Source: Acidimicrobiaceae bacterium (GTDB lineage Bacteria; Actinomycetota; Acidimicrobiia; Acidimicrobiales; RAAP-2). Taken from it: 64,000 nucleotides of DNA. The notes beneath the pieces are model-generated. The model was given only the letters and a program-made list of their open reading frames with translations, was not told the DNA's origin and made no database searches. Location: positions 1-64,000 of the forward strand of contig DAHUYG010000015.1 in the NCBI GenBank assembly GCA_027315315.1, written 5' to 3'. Every line of letters begins with the position of its first letter. Position 1 is the stretch's first letter. Both the position numbers and the translations under genes were made by a program. Shown here piece by piece: positions 44,794-52,776 of the stretch.

Positions 44794-45411
44794 ATGGTCG
44801 GGGAACGCGCGATCGAGACCGACGGCCCCGAGTCGGCCCCGGCGCGGGCCATGCGGGCCGATGCCCAGAAGAACCGCCAGCGCATCCTCGACGCGGCGGC
44901 CGACGTCTTCGCCGCCAGGGGCGTCTCGGTGCCCATCGACCTCGTGGCCGAGCGGGCGGGCGTCGGCGTGGGCACCCTCTATCGCCACTTCCCGACGAAA
45001 GAGGCGCTCTTCGAGGCCATCGTCGAGACCAAGGTGGACGATCTCGCCCGGGCGGCCGAGGCGGCGATCGATGAGCCCGACCCAGATCCGGCCCTCTTCG
45101 GGTTCATCCGCCAGCTCGCCCGGGAGGCGTCGAGCAAGCAGGACCTCTTCGACGCCCTGGACTCGGCCGGGATCGACGTGAAGTCCCGCTGCGCGGCGAG
45201 CATGGAGCGGATGGAGGCCGCGATGGCGGCGCTCCTCGCCCGGGCGGCCGCCGCCGGCGCGGTGCGCGACGACATCGACGCCAACGACGTGCTCGGCCTG
45301 GTCGTGGGCACCTGCCACGGCGCCCGGCGGATGGGCGCCGACGATGCGGCGACCGAGCGGCTGATCGGGATCTGCTGCCAGGGGCTAAGGAGGGCCGACC
45401 CGGCACCGTGA
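44794..45411 (+). CDS. TetR/AcrR family transcriptional regulator
   Basis: The 205-residue protein has the DNA-binding domain RADAQKNRQRILDAAADVFAARGVSVPIDLVAERAGVGVGTLYRHFPTKEALF. An unusually Ala- and Asp-rich C-terminal half follows. I use the ATG at 44794, which has GAGGAG 7 nt upstream, rather than the longer frame that would run through the operator. Repression of the divergent MFS exporter is likely. The 3' end lies inside a strong hairpin. Confidence 0.9.
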   Translation: MVGERAIETDGPESAPARAMRADAQKNRQRILDAAADVFAARGVSVPIDLVAERAGVGVGTLYRHFPTKEALFEAIVETKVDDLARAAEAAIDEPDPDPALFGFIRQLAREASSKQDLFDALDSAGIDVKSRCAASMERMEAAMAALLARAAAAGAVRDDIDANDVLGLVVGTCHGARRMGADDAATERLIGICCQGLRRADPAP

Positions 45412-45428
45412 GGTTCGGCCCTCCTTAG
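45385..45428. terminator. 14-bp perfect hairpin at the end of tetR
   Basis: CTAAGGAGGGCCGA (45385-45398) is the exact reverse complement of TCGGCCCTCCTTAG (45415-45428), with a 16-nt loop containing the tetR stop codon. It lacks a T-run. It could be a terminator or protect the 3' end. Confidence 0.6.
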
Positions 45429-45458
45429 CGTTCTCCCTTCGGAACCGGAGGGAGCGCC

Positions 45459-46055
45459 GTGCGTCGAATCGCCGTCGTGTTGTGTGCCGCCGCCCTCGCG
45501 AGCGGCCTTTGCGCCTCGCCGGCCGGCGCCGCCCCGGGCGCTCATGTCGGTCCTTGTCCACGGGGGCGAGATGCGGGGCTTCTCGATCCAAGGGACGCCG
45601 AGCGCCGGGACGACGCCGGGCGCGTTCGTCCAGCGGGTCTACAAGCTGACCGGCTCGAGCGCGACCGCCGACGTCGCGGCGCTCGCCTCTCAGGGCTTCG
45701 TCGCCGGGGCGAGCGAGTACCTCCGGGCGCCCCACGGCATCTCGGCCTCCCAAATCTGGGAGTTCAAGGACGAGAGGGTGGCCGACGCCTACCTGTGCCA
45801 CGCGCTTCTCACGGCCACTGCAGCGCTCCCGGCGGGCTCGGAGATCCGCGCGCTCCGCGTCGGGGTCCCCGACGCACGCGCCTTTGTCGCCTCCTCGGAC
45901 TCGGGCAGGCTGGTCGTGAGCGACGCCTACATGCTCTCGGGTCGCTACATGTGTTCGTGGGCGACGAGCTCTCCGGCGCCACGACGTCGGCGTCAGCACC
46001 GGTGCTCGCGGCGTCGCGCAGCGTCGAGCGGCGCGCCGGGGCGCTCTGCGGGTGA
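45459..46055 (+). pseudogene. Secreted hypothetical protein broken by two frameshifts
   Basis: The first frame starts with a clear signal peptide (RRIAVVLCAAALASGLCASPAGAA, cleavage after an AxA). Coding quality then moves to the +1 frame around 45540-45950 (FVQRVYKLTGSSATADVAALASQGF and SQIWEFKDERVADAYLCHALL). It returns to the first frame for the final VGDELSGATTSASAPVLAA and the stop at 46055. An extra TG at about 45949-45952 would explain the second switch. The family is unknown. Either the gene is decaying or the assembly has two indels. Confidence 0.6.
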
Positions 46056-46061
46056 GGCCCC

Positions 46062-47081
46062 TCAGCCGGGCGCGGTGATCCGCTCCGCGAGGCGGCCCGA
46101 GAGGTCCGCCTTTGCCAGGTCGTGGGCGACGCGCAGCGCGTTCTCGATCGCCACCTGGGAGGAGGAGCCGTGGCTGATCACGCACACCCCGTCGACGCTG
46201 AGCAGCATCGCGCCGCCGGTCGCCTCGGGGTCGATCTCGGCCGACGCGCCGAGCAGGTGCGGGAGCAGCACCTCGCCCGCCGCCTTGGTCTCCTCGTCGG
46301 TCCCGAGCACCCCGAGCACGAGGCGCATCGCGAAGCGCAGCGCACCCTCGGCCGTCTTCAGGGCGACGTTCCCGGTGAAGCCGTCGCTCACCACGACGTC
46401 GGCCGGGCAGTCGAGCAGGTCACGACCCTCCACGTTGCCGACGAAGTCGACGCCGGGGACCCCGCCGGCCAGCAGCGCGTGGGTCTCCTTCACGAGCGGG
46501 GTGCCCTTGGTGGCCTCCTCCCCGATCGAGAGCAGGGCGGTCGTCGGCGCCTCGATGCCGTAGCGCTGGGCGGCGTACACCGCTCCCATCTGGGCAAACT
46601 GCACGAGCATGGCGGGCGTGCACTCGACGTTGGCCCCCGAGTCGACGAGGACGGCCGGGGCGCGGCCCGGGCGCGGCATGGGGGTGGCGATGCACGGCCG
46701 GGTCACCTTGGGCAGCCGGCCCATGCGCAGCAGCGCCGAGGCCATGGTGGCGCCGGTGTTCCCGGCCGAGACCATGGCCGAGGCCCGGCCGTCGCGCACG
46801 AGCTCGGCGGCAACGACGAGCGAGGAGTCCTTCTTGCGCCGGACCCCCTGGGCGGGGTCCTCGGCCATGGCGATGACCTCGCTGCATGCGACCAGCTCGA
46901 GGCCGAGGGTGTCGCCCACCAGCTCCGGCGGGCCGACGAGGACGACGGGGATCCCGGCGTCAGCCGCCAGGCGGGCCCCGGCCACGATCTCGGCGGGGGC
47001 CTTGTCGCCGCCCATGGCGTCCAGGGCGACCGGGAGGGCCGCCAGGGCGTCGCCCGAGGGACGCTCGCGGTCCCTCGCCAA
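46062..47081 (-). CDS. plsX: Phosphate acyltransferase PlsX
   Basis: The 339-residue enzyme turns acyl-ACP into acyl-phosphate, the first step of phospholipid synthesis in most bacteria. Markers are VALDAMGGDKAPAEIV at the N-terminus, MVSAGNTGATMASALLRMGRLP, VDFVGNVEGRDLL and DVVVSDGFTGNVALKTAEG. The TTG start at 47081 lies only 1 nt behind the rpmF stop, fitting coupled translation. Confidence 0.94.
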   Translation of the reverse strand: MARDRERPSGDALAALPVALDAMGGDKAPAEIVAGARLAADAGIPVVLVGPPELVGDTLGLELVACSEVIAMAEDPAQGVRRKKDSSLVVAAELVRDGRASAMVSAGNTGATMASALLRMGRLPKVTRPCIATPMPRPGRAPAVLVDSGANVECTPAMLVQFAQMGAVYAAQRYGIEAPTTALLSIGEEATKGTPLVKETHALLAGGVPGVDFVGNVEGRDLLDCPADVVVSDGFTGNVALKTAEGALRFAMRLVLGVLGTDEETKAAGEVLLPHLLGASAEIDPEATGGAMLLSVDGVCVISHGSSSQVAIENALRVAHDLAKADLSGRLAERITAPG

Positions 47082-47082
47082 G

Positions 47083-47262
47083 TCAGTCGACCTCGATGGC
47101 CGTCCGACCCTTGTACCAGCCGCAGTTGGGACAGACCACGTGGGGCACCTTGGCGCTCTGGCAGTGCGGGCAGACGCTGCGCGCCGGGCGCGCCAGGCGC
47201 CAGGCCGAGGCCTGCCGGCTGCGGCCCTTGGCCTTCGACGTCTTCTTCTTGGGGACGGCCAT
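47083..47262 (-). CDS. rpmF: 50S ribosomal protein L32
   Basis: The 59-residue protein starts AVPKKKTSKAKGRSRQASAW and contains a four-cysteine zinc ribbon (CPHCQSAKVPHVVCPNCGWYKGR). The length is normal for L32. It is flanked by plsX and the DUF177 gene, the common rpmF-plsX arrangement. Confidence 0.95.
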   Translation of the reverse strand: MAVPKKKTSKAKGRSRQASAWRLARPARSVCPHCQSAKVPHVVCPNCGWYKGRTAIEVD

Positions 47263-47327
47263 CGTGGCTCTCCAGGCTGCTCGATTCGGATGGCCGCGCT
47301 CGGCGGGCGGCCGGGCCCGCGGCGGAC

Positions 47328-47864
47328 CTAGGAGGTCGACCGGAGCACGTCGAGGCTAGCCCACCGGGGGTCCCTCGGTGCCACGCAGTCGCAGGTCTCC
47401 TCGTTGCGGTCGATCCCGCAGTACGGGCAGAGCCCCTCGCAGTCCTCCCGGCACAGCGGCGCGAGCGGGAGCTCGGTCAGGATCGCCTCATGCACCATCG
47501 GGCCGAGGTCGATCGCGTCGTCGAGGATCGGGAACGCCTCCTCGTCCTCGGGCTCGCCCTGGCCCGGAGGGTCACAGAAGCGCTCCTTTAAGGAGATGAC
47601 GAGGGTCCCCTCCACCCCGGTCGTGCAGCGACGGCACACCCCGGCCCAGGGGACCCGGACCATCCCGGTCGCCATGATCCCCCCGGGGTAGGACTCGAGG
47701 AGGAAGTCGCAGTCGGCCTCGGCCCCCGCCGGCACCCGGCTGTCGGCAGCCGTGGCGGGGGCGAGGCGCTCATCGTCGAGCGGGGCGCTCGCATGGAAGC
47801 GCATCGTCGTCCCGAGCGGACGGCGAAGGCGGGCGACATGGACCACCAACGGGCCGACAGCCAC
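47328..47864 (-). CDS. DUF177 (YceD family) protein
   Basis: The 178-residue protein has the YceD features: an N-terminal half with GVCRRCTTGVEGTLVISLKERF (first Cys pair) and a C-terminal LTELPLAPLCREDCEGLCPYCGIDRNEETCDC with several cysteines that probably bind zinc. YceD homologues are linked to 23S rRNA maturation and usually lie upstream of rpmF, as here. Confidence 0.88.
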   Translation of the reverse strand: MAVGPLVVHVARLRRPLGTTMRFHASAPLDDERLAPATAADSRVPAGAEADCDFLLESYPGGIMATGMVRVPWAGVCRRCTTGVEGTLVISLKERFCDPPGQGEPEDEEAFPILDDAIDLGPMVHEAILTELPLAPLCREDCEGLCPYCGIDRNEETCDCVAPRDPRWASLDVLRSTS

Positions 47865-47874
47865 GGCTGGCCTC

Positions 47875-48453
47875 CTAGGTTCGGTCTTGGTCGAAGAAGC
47901 TCTCTGCGTCGGACTCCTCGGGTTCGGAGATCGGCGACTGGCGCTGGCGGTCGGCCGGCGAGGAGATCGCCTGCAGCTTCTGGCGGCCCGAGCGGACCGT
48001 CTTCATCGTCCGGTCGAGGACGATCTCCATCCCGGCCAGTCGCTGGTCGCAGTAGTCCTCGGTCTCGTGGCGCATCCGGCGCGCCTCCTCGTTGGCGTCG
48101 TCCAAGATGCGCTGGGCGACCCGGTTGGCCTGCCGGACGATGTCGGTGCGGGCGACCATCCGCTCGGCCTGGGCCCGCACCTCGTCCATGAGCGCCTGGG
48201 CCTCGCGCTCCTTCTCGGCCATGAACTCGTCGCGCTCCTTCAACAGCCAGCGCGCCTCGCGCAGCTCGTCGGGCATCCGGTCCAAGGCGAGGGAGAGGAG
48301 CTCCACGATGTCGTCGCGCGACACGAGGACCGAAGCCGACAGGGGCATCGCCTTGGCCGAGTTGACGACGTCGAGGCAGCGCCGAACGAGGCTCTCGGCG
48401 TCGAGCGACGAGAGCGCCTCGTCGGGGGCGTGCTCGTCGGGGGCGTCGATCAC
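47875..48453 (-). CDS. DivIVA/SepIVA-like coiled-coil protein
   Basis: The 192-residue protein is mostly helical. It begins with acidic residues, then SLVRRCLDVVNSAKAMPLSASVLVSRDDIVELLSLALDRMPDELREARWLLKER. A long charged coiled coil follows (AEKEREAQALMDEVRAQAERMV and beyond). The order coaD, this gene, DUF177, rpmF matches actinobacteria in which the homologue is a cell-division or polar-growth DivIVA-type protein. It overlaps coaD by 4 nt. Confidence 0.75.
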   Translation of the reverse strand: MIDAPDEHAPDEALSSLDAESLVRRCLDVVNSAKAMPLSASVLVSRDDIVELLSLALDRMPDELREARWLLKERDEFMAEKEREAQALMDEVRAQAERMVARTDIVRQANRVAQRILDDANEEARRMRHETEDYCDQRLAGMEIVLDRTMKTVRSGRQKLQAISSPADRQRQSPISEPEESDAESFFDQDRT

Positions 48454-48947
48454 GATTGCTCCCGGAGGGCGGCCGGCAGCTTCTGCTCCATGATCGCCGC
48501 CACGGGCTTGGGGACGAAGGGGCTGACGTCGCCGCCGTATGTGGCGACCTCGCGCAACAGACGCGACGCGATGAACGAGTACGAGGAGCTCGTCGGGATG
48601 AAGACCGTCTCGATCCCCGAGAGCTGCCGGTTCATCTGGGCCATCTGCAGCTCGTTCTCGAAGTCCGAGACGACCCGCAGGCCGCGGACGATGACCGAGG
48701 CGCCAACGTCGCTCGCCACCTCGACGGTCAGCTTGCTCATCGTGATGAATGAGACGTTCTCGAGGTGGTCCACGGACTCCTCGACCATCTGGCGCCGCGT
48801 CTCGAGATCGAAGAGGCCCTGGCTCTTCTGAGGGTTACGCAGGGCTGCGATCACCACCTCGTTGAACAACCGGGCGGCCCGCTCGACGACCTCGAGGTGG
48901 CCGTTGTGGAAGGGATCGAAGGAGCCAGGGTAAAGGGCGAGGGTCAC
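48450..48947 (-). CDS. coaD: Phosphopantetheine adenylyltransferase
   Basis: The 165-residue nucleotidyltransferase carries out the penultimate step of coenzyme A synthesis. The HxGH-type motif reads YPGSFDPFHNGHLEV, and the second half has VRGLRVVSDFENELQMAQMNRQLSG and TSSSYSFIASRLLREVATYGGDVSPFVP. The GTG start overlaps the rsmD stop by 4 nt. Confidence 0.96.
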   Translation of the reverse strand: MTLALYPGSFDPFHNGHLEVVERAARLFNEVVIAALRNPQKSQGLFDLETRRQMVEESVDHLENVSFITMSKLTVEVASDVGASVIVRGLRVVSDFENELQMAQMNRQLSGIETVFIPTSSSYSFIASRLLREVATYGGDVSPFVPKPVAAIMEQKLPAALREQS

Positions 48948-49486
48948 GACCCGATCACGCTCGGCGAGGGCACTTGTCGGACCACGGTCACGAGCGTACC
49001 GCCGTAGCGCCTCGATCTGGTCACCTCCCAGCCGGCGGGGACGGCGATCTCCTCGGCCGACTCGAGGACCGCCACGTCGGCCTGGAGCCAGCCGAGGAGC
49101 GTCCCCCAGTCGCAGAAGGCGTACGGCGGGTCGCAGAACGCGAGGTCGAACGGGGCCGAACGCTCGAGCCACCCGGGCAGCTCGGCCCGCAGCACGGTGG
49201 CCGGCGCGTCGCCCAGCCCGACGGCGGCGAGGTTGGCCCGGACGGCCCCCAGCGCGCCGGGGTCGTGGTCGACGAAGGTCGCCGAGGCGGCCCCCCGGGA
49301 GAGGGCCTCGACGCCCATCGCCCCGCTGCCGCAGAACAGGTCGACGACCCCGAGGTCCGCCACGCCGCCCATCGAGCCGAGCACGTCGAAGATGGCCTCG
49401 CGCACCCGGTCCGAGGTGGGGCGGACCCCCGCGGGGAGGCGGCCCGAGAGGCGCCTCCCCCGGCTGCGGCCGCCGATGACCCGCAC
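48944..49486 (-). CDS. rsmD: 16S rRNA (guanine966-N2)-methyltransferase RsmD
   Basis: The 180-residue methyltransferase has VRVIGGRSRGRRL at the start, RVREAIFDVLGS, the SAM-binding VVDLFCGSGAMGVEALSRGA and the catalytic CDPPYAF motif. The start is taken as the GTG at 49486, which fits the family; the open frame extends to 49528. Gene order rsmD-coaD is conserved widely. Confidence 0.92.
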   Translation of the reverse strand: MRVIGGRSRGRRLSGRLPAGVRPTSDRVREAIFDVLGSMGGVADLGVVDLFCGSGAMGVEALSRGAASATFVDHDPGALGAVRANLAAVGLGDAPATVLRAELPGWLERSAPFDLAFCDPPYAFCDWGTLLGWLQADVAVLESAEEIAVPAGWEVTRSRRYGGTLVTVVRQVPSPSVIGS

Positions 49487-49534
49487 GGCTCGTACCGTAG
49501 CGTGCGGCCCCCCGGCAGCCGGTGACACCCGGCC

Positions 49535-50290
49535 TCAGGGCCAGACAAGCACGAGGCGCGTCGTGAACCACTCGGTCACCTCGCCGCCGGGGAACTGCCG
49601 GCGCACGAGCGCCTCGATCGCACCCTGGCGGCCGGCGGCCCCCGGGCCGAGCTTGGCCAGGACCGAGCGGGTCGCCACGTTGTGCATCCAGTGCTCGACC
49701 GGCACGGTCCAGGGCCAGCGAACCGAGACGCGCTGCACGCCGGCGAACCCGCCGATCCGAAGGAGGCTCGCGTCGTCGTCCTGCCGCTCGCGCCCGCCGT
49801 AGCGCCCGATCCCGAGCTCGCGCTCGAGGGCCTCGAAGAGCTCGCCGTCGTCCTCGCTCACGTTCCACCACAGTGCGGCGGCGCCTCCCGGGGCGAGGGC
49901 CCGGCGCACCTCGGAGGCCGCCTCCGGGAGACGCACCCAGTGCCAGGCCTGGGCGCAGGTCACGAGCTCGATCGACCCGTCGGCCACCGGGAGCGCCTCG
50001 GCCCGGCCGAGCGCCACGCGCAACTCCGGCAGGGACCGACGCAGCGTCGCCGACATCGCCCGGCTCGGGTCGAGCGCGACCACCGTCGCACCGCGCCACG
50101 CCAAGGCCGCCGCCGAGATCCCCGTTCCCGCTCCGACGTCGAGAACGCGGCGCCCGGCCAGCGGGCCGAGGGCGACCTCGATGGCGTCGAACAGCGCGTC
50201 GGGATAGCCGGGGCGCCATGCCTGGTAGTCGGCGGCCACGCCGTCGAAAACCCTCCCCGGGTCGAAGCCGAGCGCTTCGGGGTCCGGCAC
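49535..50290 (-). CDS. Class I SAM-dependent methyltransferase
   Basis: The 251-residue protein has FDGVAADYQAWRPGYPDALF near the N-terminus, the SAM motif RVLDVGAGTGISAAAL, then RAEALPVADGSIELVTCAQAWHWV and a GGAAALWWNV loop. It belongs to the methyltransferase type 11 group, often seen in small-molecule methylation; the substrate is unknown. The GTG at 50290 is the likely start. Confidence 0.85.
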   Translation of the reverse strand: MPDPEALGFDPGRVFDGVAADYQAWRPGYPDALFDAIEVALGPLAGRRVLDVGAGTGISAAALAWRGATVVALDPSRAMSATLRRSLPELRVALGRAEALPVADGSIELVTCAQAWHWVRLPEAASEVRRALAPGGAAALWWNVSEDDGELFEALERELGIGRYGGRERQDDDASLLRIGGFAGVQRVSVRWPWTVPVEHWMHNVATRSVLAKLGPGAAGRQGAIEALVRRQFPGGEVTEWFTTRLVLVWP

Positions 50291-50580
50291 GCCGCCCAAA
50301 TTTGCGCCCCGGTCCCCCGAAAGCAAGGAGGCGACGGGCCCTTGCCGACCAGGGCAACCGCTCCGGGGATGCCGGGGCGGCCGCCGAGCCGTTGCCGGCA
50401 CGGGAAGCTCGGCCCCCTCGCCCCCGAGGTGTGGGCCGCCGACGCCTCGGCCAACCTCATGTCGAGGGCGGCGCCCTCGGGTCCATGGCCCCGACGCGCC
50501 CTCTCCCTCGCCGGGCTGCTCGGGCGCTTCACCCGCGGCTCGGCCGGGCGGTCGTGCGCCGCTGGGGGCGCGGTGACGGG
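50291..50580. other. Gap between recG and the methyltransferase without a convincing gene
   Basis: All frames in these 290 bp are Pro/Arg-rich and unlike the neighbours. No hairpin or repeat stands out. Confidence 0.3.
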
Positions 50581-52776
50581 TCAGCTCTTGAACAGGAACG
50601 CCGCGTCCTCCTCGTCGAGGATGAAACGCACCTCTTCGAGGAGCGCCGGATGGTTGGCCAGGCCGGGGTCCGCATCCACGATCCGCTCGGCGGCCTCGCG
50701 CGCCGCGAGGATCCACTCCTTGTCGCGTCGGAGCTTGGCGAGCCGCAGCCCGCTCGAGCCGGTCTGGCGCTCGCCCAGGATGGTGCCCTCGCCGCGCAGC
50801 TCGAGGTCGACCTCGGCGAGCTCGAAGCCGTCCGTCGTGCGCTCGAGCGCGCCCAGGCGCTGCACCGCACCCTCCGAGCCCCCCTCGCCGAGGAGGAAGC
50901 ACCAGCTCGACAACGAGCTGCGTCCCACCCGGCCGCGCAGCTGGTGGAGCTGGGCGATGCCGAAGCGCTCGGCGTCCTCGACCACCATCACCGTGGCCTC
51001 GGGGACGTCCACGCCCACCTCGATCACCGTCGTGGCCACGAGCACCTGGATCGCGCCGCTCCTGAATCGCTCCATCACCTCGGCCTTCTGGGCGCCCGGC
51101 ATCTGCCCGTGGAGGAGGCCGACATCGAGCCCCGAGAGCACCCCGGCCGAAAGCCGGGCGTGCTCCTCGACGGCCGAGCGCGCCGCGACCCGCTCGGACT
51201 CCTCGACGAGCGGGCAGATGACATAGGCCCGGTGACCGGCCACGACCTCGCTTCGGACCCGCTCCCATGCGGCCGCCTCCTCGAGTGCGCCCCGGGCCCA
51301 GCTCGTCGAGATCGACGCGCGCCCCGGCGGGAGCTCGTCGACCACCGTCATGTCGAGGTCCCCGAACACGACCATGGCAGCGGTCCGGGGGATCGGGGTC
51401 GCCGTCATGACGAGCAGGTCGGGGTCGATCGAGCCGACCCGGCCCTTGGCCCGCAGGCTGGCCCGCTGCTCGACGCCGAAGCGGTGCTGCTCGTCGATCA
51501 CGACGGCGCCGAGCGAGGCGAACCGCACATCCTCGGTCAAGAGGGCGTGGGTCCCGATCACGACGTCGATGTCGCCCGAGGCGAGGCCGGCCACCACCCG
51601 GGCGCGCTCCTTCGCCGCCAGCTTGTTGGTGAGGAGGCCCACCGAGAGGGGGCGCACCCCGCCGAGGCGCCCCGGATCGGGGACCTCCAGGCCCGAGGTG
51701 AGGGCGCGGACCCCCAGGTGGTGCTGGTCGGCTAGCACCTCGGTCGGGGCCATCAGCGCGCCCTGGTGGCCGCCCTGGACCGCGGCGAGCATGGTGGCCA
51801 CCGCGACCACCGTCTTGCCCGAGCCGACGTCGCCCTGGAGCAGCCGGTGCATCGGGAGCGGTCCGGCCATGTCGGCGAAGATGTGCTCGAGGGAGCGGCC
51901 CTGCGCCCCGGTGAGCGCGAACGGCAGCGTCGAGACGAACCGTTCGACCAGCGTGGCCCCCGAGCCGCCGGACGCCTCGGCTGGCGAGACGGCGTGGCGG
52001 ATGGCGCTCGCCGCCCGCTCGAGGGCGCGGCGGCGGAGCACCAAGATGAGCTGCAGCCGGAACAGCTCGTCGAAGACCAGCCGGTCGCGCGCCGGCCAGG
52101 GGTCCGAGGGGACCTCGGGCCGGTGGATCGCCACCATGGCCGCGGTGCGCCCGCGCAGCTTGAAACGCCGGCGCAGCTCGACCGGCAGGGGGTCGGCCAG
52201 CTCGCCGGCCCGGGCGAGTGCCTCCTTCACGTAGGTGCCGATCTCCCAGCTGGTGAGCCCGAACTTGGCCGACGCCGGATACACCGGGATGATCTGGAGC
52301 ATCCGGCTCTCCGCAGCGCCGCTCTCCACCCTGGCCACGAGATCGACCACCGGGTGGGCCATCTGGCGCCGGCCCCTGTACTCGGTCAGCTTCCCCCAGA
52401 CGAGCAACTGGGAGCCGACCGTCAGCTGGTCCTCGCGCCAGGGCTGGTTGAAAAAGACGAGCGAGAGGTCGCCGGTCGCATCGGCGACGACCGCCTCCAC
52501 CCGGCTGCGCCCCCGCGGGTTGCGGTTGGCCCGCACCCGGCGCACCTCGGCGAAGACCACCGCCTCGTCGCCGACCGCGAGGTCGGCGACGTCGGCCGCC
52601 CTCGTGCGGTCGATGTAGCGCCGCGGGTAGGTGGTGAGGAGGTCGAGCACGCTGGTCACACCCCACTCGGCGAGCGCCTGGGCCTTGCGCGGTTTGACCT
52701 TTTCGAGCTGGCCGACCGGGATCTCGGCCAGCTGGGCCAGCCGCCGCCCGCTCGTCGGGGTCCCGCCCTCGCTCAC
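50581..52776 (-). CDS. recG: ATP-dependent DNA helicase RecG
   Basis: The 731-residue helicase has the N-terminal wedge/OB domain (VEAVVADATGDLSLVFFNQPW). Walker A is LLQGDVGSGKTVVA, motif Ia is LMAPTEVLADQ, motif II is the DEQH box in VVIDEQHRFGVEQR, motif III is VMTATPIPRT and motif VI is QLRGRVGRS. It reverses stalled replication forks and processes recombination intermediates. The GTG start overlaps the DAK-domain gene stop by 4 nt. Confidence 0.96.
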   Translation of the reverse strand: MSEGGTPTSGRRLAQLAEIPVGQLEKVKPRKAQALAEWGVTSVLDLLTTYPRRYIDRTRAADVADLAVGDEAVVFAEVRRVRANRNPRGRSRVEAVVADATGDLSLVFFNQPWREDQLTVGSQLLVWGKLTEYRGRRQMAHPVVDLVARVESGAAESRMLQIIPVYPASAKFGLTSWEIGTYVKEALARAGELADPLPVELRRRFKLRGRTAAMVAIHRPEVPSDPWPARDRLVFDELFRLQLILVLRRRALERAASAIRHAVSPAEASGGSGATLVERFVSTLPFALTGAQGRSLEHIFADMAGPLPMHRLLQGDVGSGKTVVAVATMLAAVQGGHQGALMAPTEVLADQHHLGVRALTSGLEVPDPGRLGGVRPLSVGLLTNKLAAKERARVVAGLASGDIDVVIGTHALLTEDVRFASLGAVVIDEQHRFGVEQRASLRAKGRVGSIDPDLLVMTATPIPRTAAMVVFGDLDMTVVDELPPGRASISTSWARGALEEAAAWERVRSEVVAGHRAYVICPLVEESERVAARSAVEEHARLSAGVLSGLDVGLLHGQMPGAQKAEVMERFRSGAIQVLVATTVIEVGVDVPEATVMVVEDAERFGIAQLHQLRGRVGRSSLSSWCFLLGEGGSEGAVQRLGALERTTDGFELAEVDLELRGEGTILGERQTGSSGLRLAKLRRDKEWILAAREAAERIVDADPGLANHPALLEEVRFILDEEDAAFLFKS

